Part shown: one piece after another, positions 9,986-20,430 of the stretch | Numbering within the stretch: position 1 is the stretch's first letter | How the letters are laid out: the number at the start of each line of letters is the position of its first letter | Assembly: GCA_017882995.1 (NCBI GenBank) | Contig: JADGOL010000226.1 | Span: forward strand, 1 to 36,110 | Reading direction: 5' to 3' | DNA length: 36,110 nt | Source: Acidimicrobiales bacterium | GTDB lineage: Bacteria > Actinomycetota > Acidimicrobiia > Acidimicrobiales > UBA8190 | Notes under the pieces: generated by a model | What the model saw: only the letters and a program-made list of their open reading frames with translations | Database searches by the model: none | What the model was told of the DNA's origin: nothing | Position numbers and translations under genes: made by a program

Positions 9986-10744
9986 TCAGATCGCGACGCC
10001 CTTCTGGGAACGCTTGGCACCGCCCCGCACCAGGGCGCGCCCGGCCCGCTTGGCGGCCCACCACGTCACGAGCAGCAGAGCTTCGATCACGATGTTCATC
10101 GACATCTTGGACTTCCCCTCCACCCGGTCTACGAACCGGATGGGCACCTCGATCACCTGCCCCCCGTGCTGGAGGACCTGATCGAGCATCTCGATCTGGA
10201 AGCCGTATCCCTCGGCGCGCACCGCCTTGAGGTCGATGCGCCGAAGGGCCTCGGCCCGATAGGCCCGGAAACCCGAGGTGGAATCAGAGACATGCAGGCG
10301 CAGCAGCAGCGCGGCGTAGACGTTGCCACCTTGCGAAAGGAGTCGCCGGTGCCAGCGCCAGTTGGGGATCGACCCACCCGGGACGTAACGCGACCCGACG
10401 ACGAGATCGACGCCCTCGAGAAGCGGAGCGATCAAGCTGGGAAGCGCTTCGGGCTCGTGGGACAGATCGGCGTCCATCTCGACGAACGCCTCCCAACCCC
10501 GATCGAGGCCCCACGCGAAACCAGCGCGGTAGGCGCTGCCCAGGCCGGACTTGGCAGTGCGCCGCAGGACCTCGATGTTGCCGAGCTCGTCGCCCAACTT
10601 CTCGGCCAGGTCGGCGGTGCCGTCGGGGCTCCCGTCGTCGACCACCAGCACCCCGCCGTCAGGCAGGGCCGCCCGGATGCGGCGCAGCACGTGGTCGATG
10701 TTCTCGGCTTCGTTGTACGTCGGCAGGACGACCAGGACGCGCAC
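9986..10744 (-). CDS. GT2 glycosyltransferase, polyprenol-phosphate mannosyltransferase-like (Dpm1/Ppm1 type)
   Basis: VLVVLPTYNEAENI, VVDDGSPDGTADLAE, EMDADLSHEPEALP, VVGSRYVPGGSIPNW, STSGFRAYR. Confidence 0.88.
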   Translation of the reverse strand: MRVLVVLPTYNEAENIDHVLRRIRAALPDGGVLVVDDGSPDGTADLAEKLGDELGNIEVLRRTAKSGLGSAYRAGFAWGLDRGWEAFVEMDADLSHEPEALPSLIAPLLEGVDLVVGSRYVPGGSIPNWRWHRRLLSQGGNVYAALLLRLHVSDSTSGFRAYRAEALRRIDLKAVRAEGYGFQIEMLDQVLQHGGQVIEVPIRFVDRVEGKSKMSMNIVIEALLLVTWWAAKRAGRALVRGGAKRSQKGVAI

Positions 10745-10753
10745 GACGGCAGC

Positions 10754-11914
10754 CTAGGGGACCACCGAGGGGCCACCGGTGCCCCCCACGACCTCCAATT
10801 GGGCCTCGGGCGCGCTCGATCGCCACAGCTCCCGGACGATCACCTGGATCGAACCGGCGATGGGGATGGCGAGCAAGGTGCCCACGAAACCCCCGAAGAA
10901 CCCACCGACCAGGTCGCCGATGTTGGCACCCACCAAGATGGCGATGAGCACCAGGAGCGGGTTGATCCGCACCGTCCTGCTCATCACGATGGGGTTGAGA
11001 ACGTGGTTCTCGATCTGGGTGTACGCCAAGAAGACGACGGTGAAGACAATGAACGCGCTCAGCGAGTGTGTCAGCGCGAACAAGGCGGTGGGGATGCCGG
11101 CCAAGGCCCCGCCGACCATGGGCAGGAAGTCGAACAACGCCACCCACAGCGCCCACAGCAAGGCGTAGGGAACGCCCAGGATCACCAGGGTCACGAAGAC
11201 GACGACGCCCGCAGCGACGGACGTGATGAAGTTGCCGAGCATGTAGCCGGTGACCGAACGGGTGACTTCCGCGGCGATCCGGGTGACCCGGGCGCGCCGG
11301 TCGGCAGCCATGAACCGCAGCACACCCACCCGCAGCTTGGGCCCCTCCAAGAGGAGCAGCAGCACGAGCATGAACACCACGAACAAGGCGAAAGCGACGG
11401 TGAGCGTCACGCCCCCGAGCTTCAATGCCGGCTTGGAGAGGTTCTTGGCGTAACTCTGCAGCTTGGGCAGATTCTGTTGGACCCAGTGCTGGACGTGGTA
11501 CTTACGCACGAGGTGCCCGATCCAGCCCTTGCCGTGTTCGGCACTGCTCACATAGTTCGGGAGCTTCGCGATGAGATGGGTCAGCCCGTTGGCGAGCGGG
11601 TAGCCGAACGAATAGGCGAGACCGGCGAACACGAGCACCGCGAACGCCGTCACGATGCTCACGGCGTAGCCCCGTCGGCGGACCCCCACCCGTTGCAGCA
11701 GGACCACCAGCGGGTTCAACAAGAGCGCGATGAATCCCGCCACCGCCATGAGCAGGAGCACCTCGCGCAGTTTGTAGACGACCTTGCCGGCCAGGATCGC
11801 GGCCACCACCACGCCCACCGTGATCAAGATGGCCTGGAGAGGGACATGGCGTTCGTCGGACCACTCCCAAAGCCGGCCGCGCCGGGTCACCGGGGGTGAG
11901 GGGATCTCCGACAT
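10754..11914 (-). CDS. AI-2E family (PerM-like) transporter
   Basis: Multi-pass protein; GFIALLLNPLVVLLQRVGVRRRGYAV, DFLPMVGGALAGIPTALFAL, YTQIENHVLNPIVMSRTVRINPLLVLIAILVGANIGDLVGGFFG. Confidence 0.9.
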   Translation of the reverse strand: MSEIPSPPVTRRGRLWEWSDERHVPLQAILITVGVVVAAILAGKVVYKLREVLLLMAVAGFIALLLNPLVVLLQRVGVRRRGYAVSIVTAFAVLVFAGLAYSFGYPLANGLTHLIAKLPNYVSSAEHGKGWIGHLVRKYHVQHWVQQNLPKLQSYAKNLSKPALKLGGVTLTVAFALFVVFMLVLLLLLEGPKLRVGVLRFMAADRRARVTRIAAEVTRSVTGYMLGNFITSVAAGVVVFVTLVILGVPYALLWALWVALFDFLPMVGGALAGIPTALFALTHSLSAFIVFTVVFLAYTQIENHVLNPIVMSRTVRINPLLVLIAILVGANIGDLVGGFFGGFVGTLLAIPIAGSIQVIVRELWRSSAPEAQLEVVGGTGGPSVVP

Positions 11915-12011
11915 CTCTCCAGCATGGCAGCCTCACTCCCGCCGACCGCGGCACCGCGCCGGCCCCCCAATGGCCCCGATTGGCCCGTCTCGGGCCCTCT
12001 GACGTGGAAGC

Positions 12012-13178
12012 ATGGCCCCGATGCAGGCGGGAACCGAGGGCGCCCCTCGGCGGAGGCGGGTGCGCAAACAGGTCAAGTGGGGGCTCTACGCGGTCGGGCT
12101 GTTCCTCATCTTGGAATACCTGGTCCTGCCCCAGCTCGCCGGTGCCCGCAAGTCCCTGAACCTGCTGGGCAAGATCAACTTCGCCTACGTCGTCGCCGGG
12201 GTCGTGCTCGAAGCCGCGTCGCTGGTGTCCTACAGCCAGCTCACCCACACGGTGTTGCACCACGGGGGCCCGCACCGCTCTCGGCTGCTGCGGATCAACC
12301 TGTCGAGCCTGTCGGTGAGCCACATCATGCCGGGAGGCACCGCTCCGGGCACCGCCGTCGCCTTCCGCCTCCTCACGCAGTCGGGGGTGTCGGGAGCCGA
12401 CGCCGGCTTCGCTCTGGGCATGCAAGGCGTCGGGTCCGCACTCGTGCTGAACTCGATCCTGTGGCTGGCACTGCTCGTGTCGGTGTTCGCCCACGGCTAC
12501 AACCCGCTCTATGCCGTGGCGGCCGGGGCCGGGGTCGTGCTCATGGGCCTCGTGGCCGGAGTGGTGCTCGCCCTCACCCGTGGCCGCCACCGCTCGATCG
12601 AGATCTGTCGGCGCTGGGCCACCCACATCCCGTTCCTCGACGGCGACAAGCTCGCCATCCAGACCCAGCGCGTCGCCGACCGGCTCGGCCAGTTCTTGGC
12701 CGAACCCCAGGTCCTCCGACGCGCCATCGGCTGGGCCGCCGCGTTCTGGTTGCTCGACGCCGCCTCGTTGTTCGTGTTCATCGCCGCCCTGGGGACCATC
12801 GTCTCCCCCATCGACCTGCTGGTCGCCTACGGTCTGGCTCAGGTCCTGGCGGTCATCCCGATCACGCCGTCAGGCCTCGGTGTGGTCGAAGGTGTCCTCA
12901 TCCCCACGTTGACCGGTTTCGGTGTCCCCCAAGAAGCGGCGATCCTCGGTGTCCTCGGCTACCGGCTCGTCAACTTCTGGCTGCCCATCCCCGTCGGGGG
13001 CATCGCCTATCTGTCGCTGCGATTCTCCGGCGAGGGTTGGCGCCAGCGCCTGCGCCACGCGCGCGACGAGGTCTCGTCGCTCGAAGAGGACACGGTCCGC
13101 CGTACCCCTGACGCGCTCTCCGGCGTGCTGACGACTCGAGCCCGTCGGGCCCGTCGAGGCACGGCGGCGAGGAGCTAG
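12012..13178 (+). CDS. UPF0104/YbhN-like, lysylphosphatidylglycerol synthase TM-domain (flippase-like) family
   Basis: Multi-pass protein; [80 protein letters not shown]. Confidence 0.85.
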   Translation: MAPMQAGTEGAPRRRRVRKQVKWGLYAVGLFLILEYLVLPQLAGARKSLNLLGKINFAYVVAGVVLEAASLVSYSQLTHTVLHHGGPHRSRLLRINLSSLSVSHIMPGGTAPGTAVAFRLLTQSGVSGADAGFALGMQGVGSALVLNSILWLALLVSVFAHGYNPLYAVAAGAGVVLMGLVAGVVLALTRGRHRSIEICRRWATHIPFLDGDKLAIQTQRVADRLGQFLAEPQVLRRAIGWAAAFWLLDAASLFVFIAALGTIVSPIDLLVAYGLAQVLAVIPITPSGLGVVEGVLIPTLTGFGVPQEAAILGVLGYRLVNFWLPIPVGGIAYLSLRFSGEGWRQRLRHARDEVSSLEEDTVRRTPDALSGVLTTRARRARRGTAARS

Positions 13179-15364
13179 CCGGCTGCTCCGAGGGTCTCGG
13201 CTTCACGCCGGCGCCGGGCGCGATCCCGGGCCAGTTCCTGGAGCCGACGCTGAGCGCTCGTGCCATTCACTGTGGGCGCCCGGGTCCAGGTGCCGTTGGG
13301 ACCGAGGATCCAGGAGTTGGTGTCGTCGGCCAAGTTGAGGTCGAGCACCTCGAGCAACCGGGCCTGGAGCTCGGGGTCGAGCACCGGCGCCAGCACCTCG
13401 ATGCGGCGGTCCAGATTGCGCTCCATGAGGTCGGCCGAGCCCATGAGCACGGTGAGGGGCCGCGTGCCGGTGCCACCGAAGCGGTAGATGCGCGAATGCT
13501 CGAGGAAACGGCCCACGATGGACCGCACCCGGATCGTCTCGGAAAGCCCCGGCACACCGGGACGGAGGTTGCACACGCCCCGGACCACGAGATCGATGGG
13601 AACCCCCGCCACCGAGGCGCGATAGAGCGCGTCGATGACGTCGGGGTCGGTGAGCCCGTTGACCTTGATGGCGATGCGACCGTCGGGACCGGCGTGCGCC
13701 TCCTCCTCGATGAACTCGGTGATCCGCTGACGCAGGGCCATGGGGGCGACCACCAGCTTGCGGTAGCGCGCGTAGCGGCTGTAGCCGGTGAGGAAGTTGA
13801 ACAGGTCACCGACATCGGCGCCGATGTCGGGGTCGGCCGAGAGCAGACCGAGGTCCTCGTACTGCCGGGCCGTGCGGGGGTTGTAGTTGCCGGTGCCGAT
13901 GTGGCAGTAGCGCCGGATCCCGTCCTCCTCGCGCCGCACCACCAGAGCCGCCTTGGAGTGGGTCTTCAGGCCCACGAGGCCGTACACCACGTGGACGCCC
14001 GCCTCCTCGAGGGCCCGGGCCCACGAGATGTTGGCCTGCTCGTCGAAGCGCGCCTTGAGCTCCACCACCGCGGCGACCTGCTTGCCGGCCTCGGCGGCCT
14101 CGATGAGCGAGGCGGCGATGGGGCTGTCTCCCGAGGTCCGGTACAGCGTCTGCTTGATCGCAAGCACGTCGGGGTCCGCGGCGGCCTGGGCGATGAACAG
14201 CTCGACCGACGTGGCGAAGGAGTCATAGGGGTGATGCACGAGAACGTCGCGTTCGCGCAGCACCGCGAAGAGATCGGCGGGCTCGTTGCCGGCGTTGGCG
14301 AGGCCCGGCGGGGTCATGGGGGCCCACGCCTGCTCGTGGAGGTCGGGGCGGTCGAGCCCGTACACGCCCCACAGGGTGCCGAGGTCGAGCGGCGCCTCGA
14401 TGGCGTAGCGATCGCCGGGCCCGAGGTCGAGCTCGTGGACCAGCATGTCGCGCATGTCGTCGGAGATCTCGGACGCGACCTCGAGGCGCACGGCCCGCCC
14501 GAAGCGACGCCGGCGCAGCTCCATCTCGACGGCGGCCAACAGGTCGTCGGCCTCGTCCTCGTCGAGCACGAGGTCTGCGTTGCGCGTCACCCGGAACGCG
14601 TAGTGCTCCCCGATCACCATGTCGGGGAACAACGTCGCCAGCTGAGCCGCGATGATCTGCTCGAGTGCCACGAACCGCTCGCCGTCGGGCATGACCACGA
14701 AACGCGGCAGGAGGGGCGGGACCTTCACCCGGGCGACGCGCTCGACCCCTGTGATGGGATCACCCACCCGCACGATCAGGTTGAGCGACAGGTTGGAGAT
14801 GTAGGGGAAGGGGTGGCCGGGGTCCACCGACAACGGGGTCAGCACCGGGAAGATCTGGCGGCTGAAGACCTCGGTCAGGTGCTCGCGATCGGCATCGTCG
14901 AGCGAGGACCAGTCCGCCACCCGGACCCCGGCCTCGGCCAGAGCGGGCACGACGGAGTCGAGGAAGATGCGCGACTGGCGGTCGACGAGCTCGGTCACCC
15001 GCTCGCCGATGGCGCGCAGTGCCTCACTGGGACGCAGGCCGTCGGCCGATCGGGTTCGCAATCCGGCATCCACCTGGTCCTTGAGCCCCGCCACCCGCAC
15101 CTGGAAGAACTCGTCGAGACCCTCGGAGAAGATGGCCAGGAACTTCACCCTCTCGAGCAGCGGCGTCCGGTCGTCGTCGGCGAGGTCGAGGAGTCGGGCC
15201 CCGAATTCGAGCCACGACAGCTCGCGGTTGGAGAAGCGCTCCGGGCCCCGCGCCGCGACGGCGTCGTCCTCCCCGACCGGGGAGAGTGTGGTCGTCGCCT
15301 CACCCACCGACGTTCCGGGGGGAGCGGCCGTGCGGGCGCCACGCGCCGGTTCGGAGGCCTGCAT
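13175..15364 (-). CDS. ppk1: Polyphosphate kinase 1
   Basis: [112 protein letters not shown]. Start refined to MQASEP (CAT at 15362-15364). Confidence 0.95.
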   Translation of the reverse strand: MQASEPARGARTAAPPGTSVGEATTTLSPVGEDDAVAARGPERFSNRELSWLEFGARLLDLADDDRTPLLERVKFLAIFSEGLDEFFQVRVAGLKDQVDAGLRTRSADGLRPSEALRAIGERVTELVDRQSRIFLDSVVPALAEAGVRVADWSSLDDADREHLTEVFSRQIFPVLTPLSVDPGHPFPYISNLSLNLIVRVGDPITGVERVARVKVPPLLPRFVVMPDGERFVALEQIIAAQLATLFPDMVIGEHYAFRVTRNADLVLDEDEADDLLAAVEMELRRRRFGRAVRLEVASEISDDMRDMLVHELDLGPGDRYAIEAPLDLGTLWGVYGLDRPDLHEQAWAPMTPPGLANAGNEPADLFAVLRERDVLVHHPYDSFATSVELFIAQAAADPDVLAIKQTLYRTSGDSPIAASLIEAAEAGKQVAAVVELKARFDEQANISWARALEEAGVHVVYGLVGLKTHSKAALVVRREEDGIRRYCHIGTGNYNPRTARQYEDLGLLSADPDIGADVGDLFNFLTGYSRYARYRKLVVAPMALRQRITEFIEEEAHAGPDGRIAIKVNGLTDPDVIDALYRASVAGVPIDLVVRGVCNLRPGVPGLSETIRVRSIVGRFLEHSRIYRFGGTGTRPLTVLMGSADLMERNLDRRIEVLAPVLDPELQARLLEVLDLNLADDTNSWILGPNGTWTRAPTVNGTSAQRRLQELARDRARRRREAETLGAAG

Positions 15365-15449
15365 CAAACATCCAGGGTACCGCCGGTGATGGCCTGACGG
15401 GGTTCCAGGTGCCGAGGTCGGGCCGGAGCCCGGCAGTAGGCTCGACCCG

Positions 15450-16853
15450 GTGCCCCGACTCCTCAGTCGCCTCGCGCCCACCGAGGGAATGCGGGTCCGT
15501 CGTTCCAAGCCCAAGAGGCGGACCGAGCTCGGACTGCTCCTGTTCGGCTCGTTCATCGTCCTGGCCACGTATGTGCTCGCCTCGGTCGGCACCACTTCGA
15601 AGATCCCGGCCAACCTGGGGCCGTTCCTCGGCGTCGTGCTCGGCCTCGGTCTCGCCGCCCACATCGCCAATCGCATCTACGCGCCCGACGCCAACGCCGT
15701 GCTCCTCCCGATCGCCACCTTGTTGAACGGGCTGGGCTACGTGATGCTCGCCCGGATCGCCCAGCACTGGGCCCAGGCCCAGGCGGGGTGGACCGCCGTG
15801 GGGGTCGGCGCCTACATCCTGACTCTGGCGTTCGTGCGTCGCTCGCGCGACCTCGACCGTTACCGCTACCTGCTGCTGCTCGTGGCGGTGATCCTCATGT
15901 TGTCGCCGCTCATTCCCCATCTGGGGCAGAAGCACCACGGGGCGCGCCTTTGGATCGGGTTCGGCCCCGTCAACGGCCAGCCCATCGAGCTCGCCAAGCT
16001 GGCCCTGTGCATCTTCTTCGCCTCGTACTTCGTCGAGAAGCGTGAGCTGCTGTCGGTGCCCACCCTGCGGATCGGCAATCGCCTCATGCTCGATCCCCGG
16101 CCCCTCGTCCCCATCTTCGTGGCGTGGGCCTTCACCATGCTCGTGCTCGGCGGCGAGGACGACATCGGGTTCGCGCTCCTCATCTTCGTCCTCTTCATGG
16201 CCATGCTCTGGCTCACGTCGGGACGGTGGAACTACCTCGCGCTCGGGCTCGTCCTCTTCATCGCGGGCGCGTTTGCCGCCGACCGGCTCTTCCCGCAGGT
16301 GAACGTGCGCGTCTCGGAATGGCTGCATCCTGTGGCCACCGGCCAGATCAATCTCGGCCTCTACGGCATGGGTTCGGGGGGTCTTCTCGGAACCGGGCTC
16401 GGCTTCGGTCGCATCGTGGCCGCCTGCGCCACGTGCTCCAATCCGATCCCCGAGGTCCAGAGCGACTACATCTTCGCCGCCTTCGGCACCGAGATGGGAC
16501 TGCTCGGCACCACCGCCATCGTGTTCGCCTTCGTCCTACTCGTCGGGGCGGGACTGCGCACCGCCCAGGCCGCCCGCTCGGAGTTCGCCCAGATGGTGGC
16601 GGCCGGCCTCACCGTGATCATCGGATTTCAGGCCCTGTTCATCATGGCCGGCATCGTCCGCCTGCTCCCGCTCACGGGCATCACGCTCCCCTTCATGGCC
16701 TACGGGGGGTCGTCGCTCGTGGCCAACTACGTGCTGATCGCGCTCCTGATGCGGATCTCCGACGAGGGCGAGCGTGCCATCGTGGTCGACCAGGCCACGG
16801 CGCAGCGCGTGGTGCCACCCAACGTGGCTCCGGTACCGGTCGCCAGTCGCTGA
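15450..16853 (+). CDS. FtsW/RodA/SpoVE (SEDS) family protein, mycobacterial RodA-like
   Basis: [90 protein letters not shown]. Confidence 0.88.
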   Translation: MPRLLSRLAPTEGMRVRRSKPKRRTELGLLLFGSFIVLATYVLASVGTTSKIPANLGPFLGVVLGLGLAAHIANRIYAPDANAVLLPIATLLNGLGYVMLARIAQHWAQAQAGWTAVGVGAYILTLAFVRRSRDLDRYRYLLLLVAVILMLSPLIPHLGQKHHGARLWIGFGPVNGQPIELAKLALCIFFASYFVEKRELLSVPTLRIGNRLMLDPRPLVPIFVAWAFTMLVLGGEDDIGFALLIFVLFMAMLWLTSGRWNYLALGLVLFIAGAFAADRLFPQVNVRVSEWLHPVATGQINLGLYGMGSGGLLGTGLGFGRIVAACATCSNPIPEVQSDYIFAAFGTEMGLLGTTAIVFAFVLLVGAGLRTAQAARSEFAQMVAAGLTVIIGFQALFIMAGIVRLLPLTGITLPFMAYGGSSLVANYVLIALLMRISDEGERAIVVDQATAQRVVPPNVAPVPVASR

Positions 16854-16902
16854 GCAGCACCTCCCCGCAGCTCGGTACGTCGCCTCGGCGCGTCACGGCG
16901 CG

Positions 16903-17472
16903 TCACGGTGAGGTGTTCGCCGCCCCGGTGCTCGTGTCCGGCGTCTCGCCCCCGGGTACTCCGTCGGCGCCGCTGAACACCCACTCGGCGACGAGAATGG
17001 GGGTCGGGAGCCGCTGGCGCAGCGCCAGGGCGATGGCGTCGGAGGGACGACACGGCAGCACGCGCCGTCCGCGCGGGCCCGTGGTCTCGATCTCCGCGAA
17101 GAACACCCGGCCTCGACGGACCGTGATGCGGACCGCCTCGATACTCACGTCGTGGCCGTCGAGGATCTCTGTCACCAGCTCGTGGGTGAGCGGCCGCGGG
17201 GTGTCGATGCTCCGGAACGCGAAGGCGATGGCCGTGCCTTCGGCCAGGCCCACCGGGATACGCAGTTCGCGCCAGGGGTCCTGGGCCTCGTGCAGCACGA
17301 TCTCAGGATTGGCGCTCGGAAGCTCCATCTCGATCGCGGCCACGGCCACGATCCTCCACTCCTCGGGGGAGAGCTCGAGCACCTCGAGCGGCGTGGGCGG
17401 CAGGCCGGTCGGTGCGTGGGGCTCGCCCTCGGTCGGTTGCACCGCGCCCGCGCCCGCGTCGACGTCGGTCAT
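16903..17472 (-). CDS. DUF151 / bifunctional nuclease (BFN) family protein
   Basis: LHEAQDPWRELRIPVGLAEGTAIAFAF, RPLTHELVTEIL, VRRGRVFFAEIE, PCRPSDAIALALRQRLPTPILVAEWVF. Start set at ATG 17472 (MTDVDAGAG), overlapping the upstream SEDS stop. Confidence 0.87.
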   Translation of the reverse strand: MTDVDAGAGAVQPTEGEPHAPTGLPPTPLEVLELSPEEWRIVAVAAIEMELPSANPEIVLHEAQDPWRELRIPVGLAEGTAIAFAFRSIDTPRPLTHELVTEILDGHDVSIEAVRITVRRGRVFFAEIETTGPRGRRVLPCRPSDAIALALRQRLPTPILVAEWVFSGADGVPGGETPDTSTGAANTSP

Positions 17473-18605
17473 CGCTGGGCGCGCAGCTGCACCGAGAGCG
17501 CGATGCCGATCGCCGAGAAGAAGGCCACTGTCGCCGATCCCCCGTAGGACAAGAAGGGAAGGGGGATCCCCGCCACCGGCATGATCCCCATGGCCATCCC
17601 CGCGTTCTCGAACACGCTGAAGGCCACCAACGTGAAGCATCCTGCGGCCAGGAGACGGCCGAAGGCGTCGCGCGCCAGCTGGGCGCTGCGCAGCAGCCGC
17701 CACGACAGCACACCGAGCAGGGCAAGCACACCGGCCGCTCCCACGAAGCCGAGCTGTTCGCCCAGAGCGGAGAATATGAAGTCGGTCTGCTGTTCGGGCA
17801 CGTAGGCCAGGTTTGTCTGCGAGCCGTGGAACAACCCGGTGCCCCACGATCCTCCCGAGCCGATGGCGGCCACCGACTGACCCACGTTGTACCCGGTGCT
17901 TTGCAGGTTCTTCCCGACGTGGAACACCGCCGTGATGCGGTTCAGCTGGTAGTCCTTCAGGAGCTTGAGGTGGATGACAGCGAAGGCGCCGGTGACGGCG
18001 AGGAGAACCAGCAGCAGCAGGTAGCGGTTCGGGATGCCCGCGATGACGAGCATCACGAGGAGCACGACCGCCATCACGATGCCGCTGCCGAGGTCGGGTT
18101 GCTTGACCACGAGCAGGATCGGCGCCGCCGCCAGCGCCAGGACCTTCAGGACGTCATTGCGGGCGAGGCCTTCGGGTCTTCTCGCACAGAAGGTGGCGAC
18201 CGTGACGATCAGCACGAGCGTGGCGAAAGCCGACGGTTGGACCTGGACGGGACCGAGCTGCACCCATCGGGTCGCGCCCAGCGCGCTCGACCCGATGCCG
18301 GAGAACATGGCCACCAGGGCCAGGATCATCGCCACGTACAGCACCGCACTGGCGTGCTCGAGCCAGCGGTAGTCGAGGGTGGCCAACACGATCATGAAGA
18401 GCCCGCCCACCACCACGTAGGCCGCCTGCCGGGTGAGGAAATAGTGGGAGTTGATACCGGCGGCGGCGAGCTTGGAACGGGTCGCCGAGTAGACGAGCAC
18501 GACGCCGAGCCCGGCCACGATGAGGGTGCTCAAAATGAGAGCGATATCCACCCGGAAGGGTAGGGGCCGGCCCGCAGCCGGGCGGTGTGCGAGAGAGGTG
18601 CTCAA
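17469..18605 (-). CDS. rodA: RodA-type SEDS cell-shape protein
   Basis: GLGVVLVYSATR, LGATRWVQLGPVQVQPSAFATL, KQPDLGSGIVMA, YVPEQQTDFIFSALGEQLGF, MPVAGIPLPFLSYGGSATVAFF. Start uncertain (TTG 18605, GTG 18551, or ORF limit 18659). Confidence 0.9.
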   Translation of the reverse strand: MSTSLAHRPAAGRPLPFRVDIALILSTLIVAGLGVVLVYSATRSKLAAAGINSHYFLTRQAAYVVVGGLFMIVLATLDYRWLEHASAVLYVAMILALVAMFSGIGSSALGATRWVQLGPVQVQPSAFATLVLIVTVATFCARRPEGLARNDVLKVLALAAAPILLVVKQPDLGSGIVMAVVLLVMLVIAGIPNRYLLLLVLLAVTGAFAVIHLKLLKDYQLNRITAVFHVGKNLQSTGYNVGQSVAAIGSGGSWGTGLFHGSQTNLAYVPEQQTDFIFSALGEQLGFVGAAGVLALLGVLSWRLLRSAQLARDAFGRLLAAGCFTLVAFSVFENAGMAMGIMPVAGIPLPFLSYGGSATVAFFSAIGIALSVQLRAQR

Positions 18606-18637
18606 CCGGTGTGCTCCGGCGGACCAGAATACCGGTC

Positions 18638-19591
18638 GTGCCCCTCGCCGCCATCTCAACCCCCGTTGTCGACCAGGGTTGGCTCTACGACGTCCTGCGC
18701 TGGGCCGGAGTGGACCAGCCCACCGCCGCGCACTGGCAGGAGGTGGTCATCAAACCGGTCACGGTCCTGATGGTGATCTGGGTGGCCATCGTGATCGGAT
18801 GGCTCGGCAGCCGGATCATCCGGCGCTGGGTCGGCGCCGCGGCCCACAAGGCCGTGGCCCGGGCCGACTCGCCGCGTGCCGCGGCACGGGCACTCACCTT
18901 GACGAGCCTCCTCGCCAACGTGTGGCGCGGCGTTGTCAGCGCCATCGCCTTCTTCGTCATCCTGGGCACCATCGGTCTCAACCTCACGCCGTTGTTGGCC
19001 GGGGCGACGGTCATCGGGGCCACACTGGGCTTCGGGGCTCAGAGCATGGTGCGCGACCTGTTGGCGGGCGTGCTGCTGACCGTCGAGGGCCAGTTCGACA
19101 TCGGTGACACGATCGCGGTGGGCGACACCTCGGGGACGGTCGAGGACGTGACCTTGCGCGTCACGCGTCTGCGATCAGATGACGGCACGGTCTGGTACGT
19201 GCCCAACGGTGAGATTCGCAAGCTGGCGAACTCGTCGCGCGGTTGGGCCCAAGCAACCGTGGACGTGCCGGTGCCGGTCGCAGCGGGCGTCGACACGGTG
19301 CTCGATGCCATCCGGGCAGCCGCCGACGCGGTGTCGGGAGACGCGCGCTATGCGGCGCTGTGCGTCGAGCCGCCGCGGGTGTGGGGTGTCGTCGCCACCG
19401 CCGCGGACACCTTCACCTGTCGGGTCTCGGTGCGGACCTCCACCACCGATCGCGAGCGCGTGGCCAGGATCCTGCGCCAGGAGATCGCGTTGCGACTCCA
19501 GGCCGCGGGTGTCTTCGCCATCACCGGCCCCGCGCCCGCAGGTCCGGACCCGACGGGGCCACTGCGCTCTGCACAGCCCGACGACAGCTGA
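18638..19591 (+). CDS. MscS-family mechanosensitive ion channel
   Basis: GATVIGATLGFGAQSMVRDLLAGVLLTVEGQFDIGDTIAVGDTSGTVEDVTLRVTRLRSDDGTVWYVPNGEI. GTG start proposed at 18638. Confidence 0.92.
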   Translation: MPLAAISTPVVDQGWLYDVLRWAGVDQPTAAHWQEVVIKPVTVLMVIWVAIVIGWLGSRIIRRWVGAAAHKAVARADSPRAAARALTLTSLLANVWRGVVSAIAFFVILGTIGLNLTPLLAGATVIGATLGFGAQSMVRDLLAGVLLTVEGQFDIGDTIAVGDTSGTVEDVTLRVTRLRSDDGTVWYVPNGEIRKLANSSRGWAQATVDVPVPVAAGVDTVLDAIRAAADAVSGDARYAALCVEPPRVWGVVATAADTFTCRVSVRTSTTDRERVARILRQEIALRLQAAGVFAITGPAPAGPDPTGPLRSAQPDDS

Positions 19592-19601
19592 TGGTGGCCC
19601 G

Positions 19602-20417
19602 ATGCGGCTGAGCCCGGGGCTCGAGCGGGCCCGAGCGGGCTCAGGCCGCCGATGGCGGATGGCCACGGCGTCACTGCGGACGCTCCCCGACGTCGTGATC
19701 CTCGGTACCCAACGAGGGGGGACGACGTCGCTGTTCGACTGGTTGGCCCTCCATCGCTCGGTCGCTGCCTCGACGACGAAGGAAGTGCATTACTTCGACC
19801 GGTTCTATGCCAACGGCGAGGACTGGTACCGCGCCCACTTCCCTCTGAAGGGCGGCTCGCGTCTGGCGATCGAAGCAACGCCGTATCTGCTCTTCTCTCC
19901 CCTCGCCCCTCGGCGCGTGGCCACGGATCTCCCGGCTTCGACCCGGTTCATCGTGCTGCTGCGCGACCCCGTCCAGCGCGCCATCTCGCAGTACTGGCAC
20001 TCGGTGCGGTTGCAGGCCGAGGACCAGCCGCTGGACGTGGCGCTCTCTCTCGAGGACGAGCGCCTGGCCGGCCAGGCCGAGGTCGTCCTCGCCGGGGGCG
20101 AGAGCTTCGCCCACCGCAATTTCTCCTACAAGGCCCGGGGTCACTACGCCGAGCAGCTCGGGCGGTGGTTCGAGGTGATCGACCGTGAGCGCATCCTCGT
20201 GATGGAAAGCGAAGAGCTCTGGGGCAACCCGACCGCGCCCGCCCGCGTCCTGCAGTGGCTGGGGTTGGCGAGCCTCGACGCGGCGTTTCCCTCCTCCAAC
20301 GATGCGCCTCGGGCCCGACCCGAGGAGGAGGCCGTGATCGACGACCTGCGCCGGCACTTCGCCCCCTCCAACGAGGACCTGTTCGACCTGTTGGGCCGCA
20401 GGCTCTGGGAGCGCTAG
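19602..20417 (+). CDS. Sulfotransferase (PAPS-dependent type)
   Basis: 5'-phosphosulfate loop VVILGTQRGGTTSLFDWL; 3'-phosphate motif FIVLLRDPVQRAISQYWHSVR; FSYKARGHYAEQLGRWFEVIDRERILVMESEELW. Start refined to ATG 19602. Confidence 0.9.
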   Translation: MRLSPGLERARAGSGRRWRMATASLRTLPDVVILGTQRGGTTSLFDWLALHRSVAASTTKEVHYFDRFYANGEDWYRAHFPLKGGSRLAIEATPYLLFSPLAPRRVATDLPASTRFIVLLRDPVQRAISQYWHSVRLQAEDQPLDVALSLEDERLAGQAEVVLAGGESFAHRNFSYKARGHYAEQLGRWFEVIDRERILVMESEELWGNPTAPARVLQWLGLASLDAAFPSSNDAPRARPEEEAVIDDLRRHFAPSNEDLFDLLGRRLWER

Positions 20418-20430
20418 AGAGAGAGCCGGG

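Noticed and set aside
13496-15397. 633-aa plus-strand ORF
   Set aside because: Antisense to ppk1; no motif support.
18605-18636. Paired ACCGGT palindromes in the rodA/mscS divergent region considered as an operator
   Set aside because: Six-base palindromes are common in GC-rich DNA and no regulator gene is adjacent; no support beyond the match.
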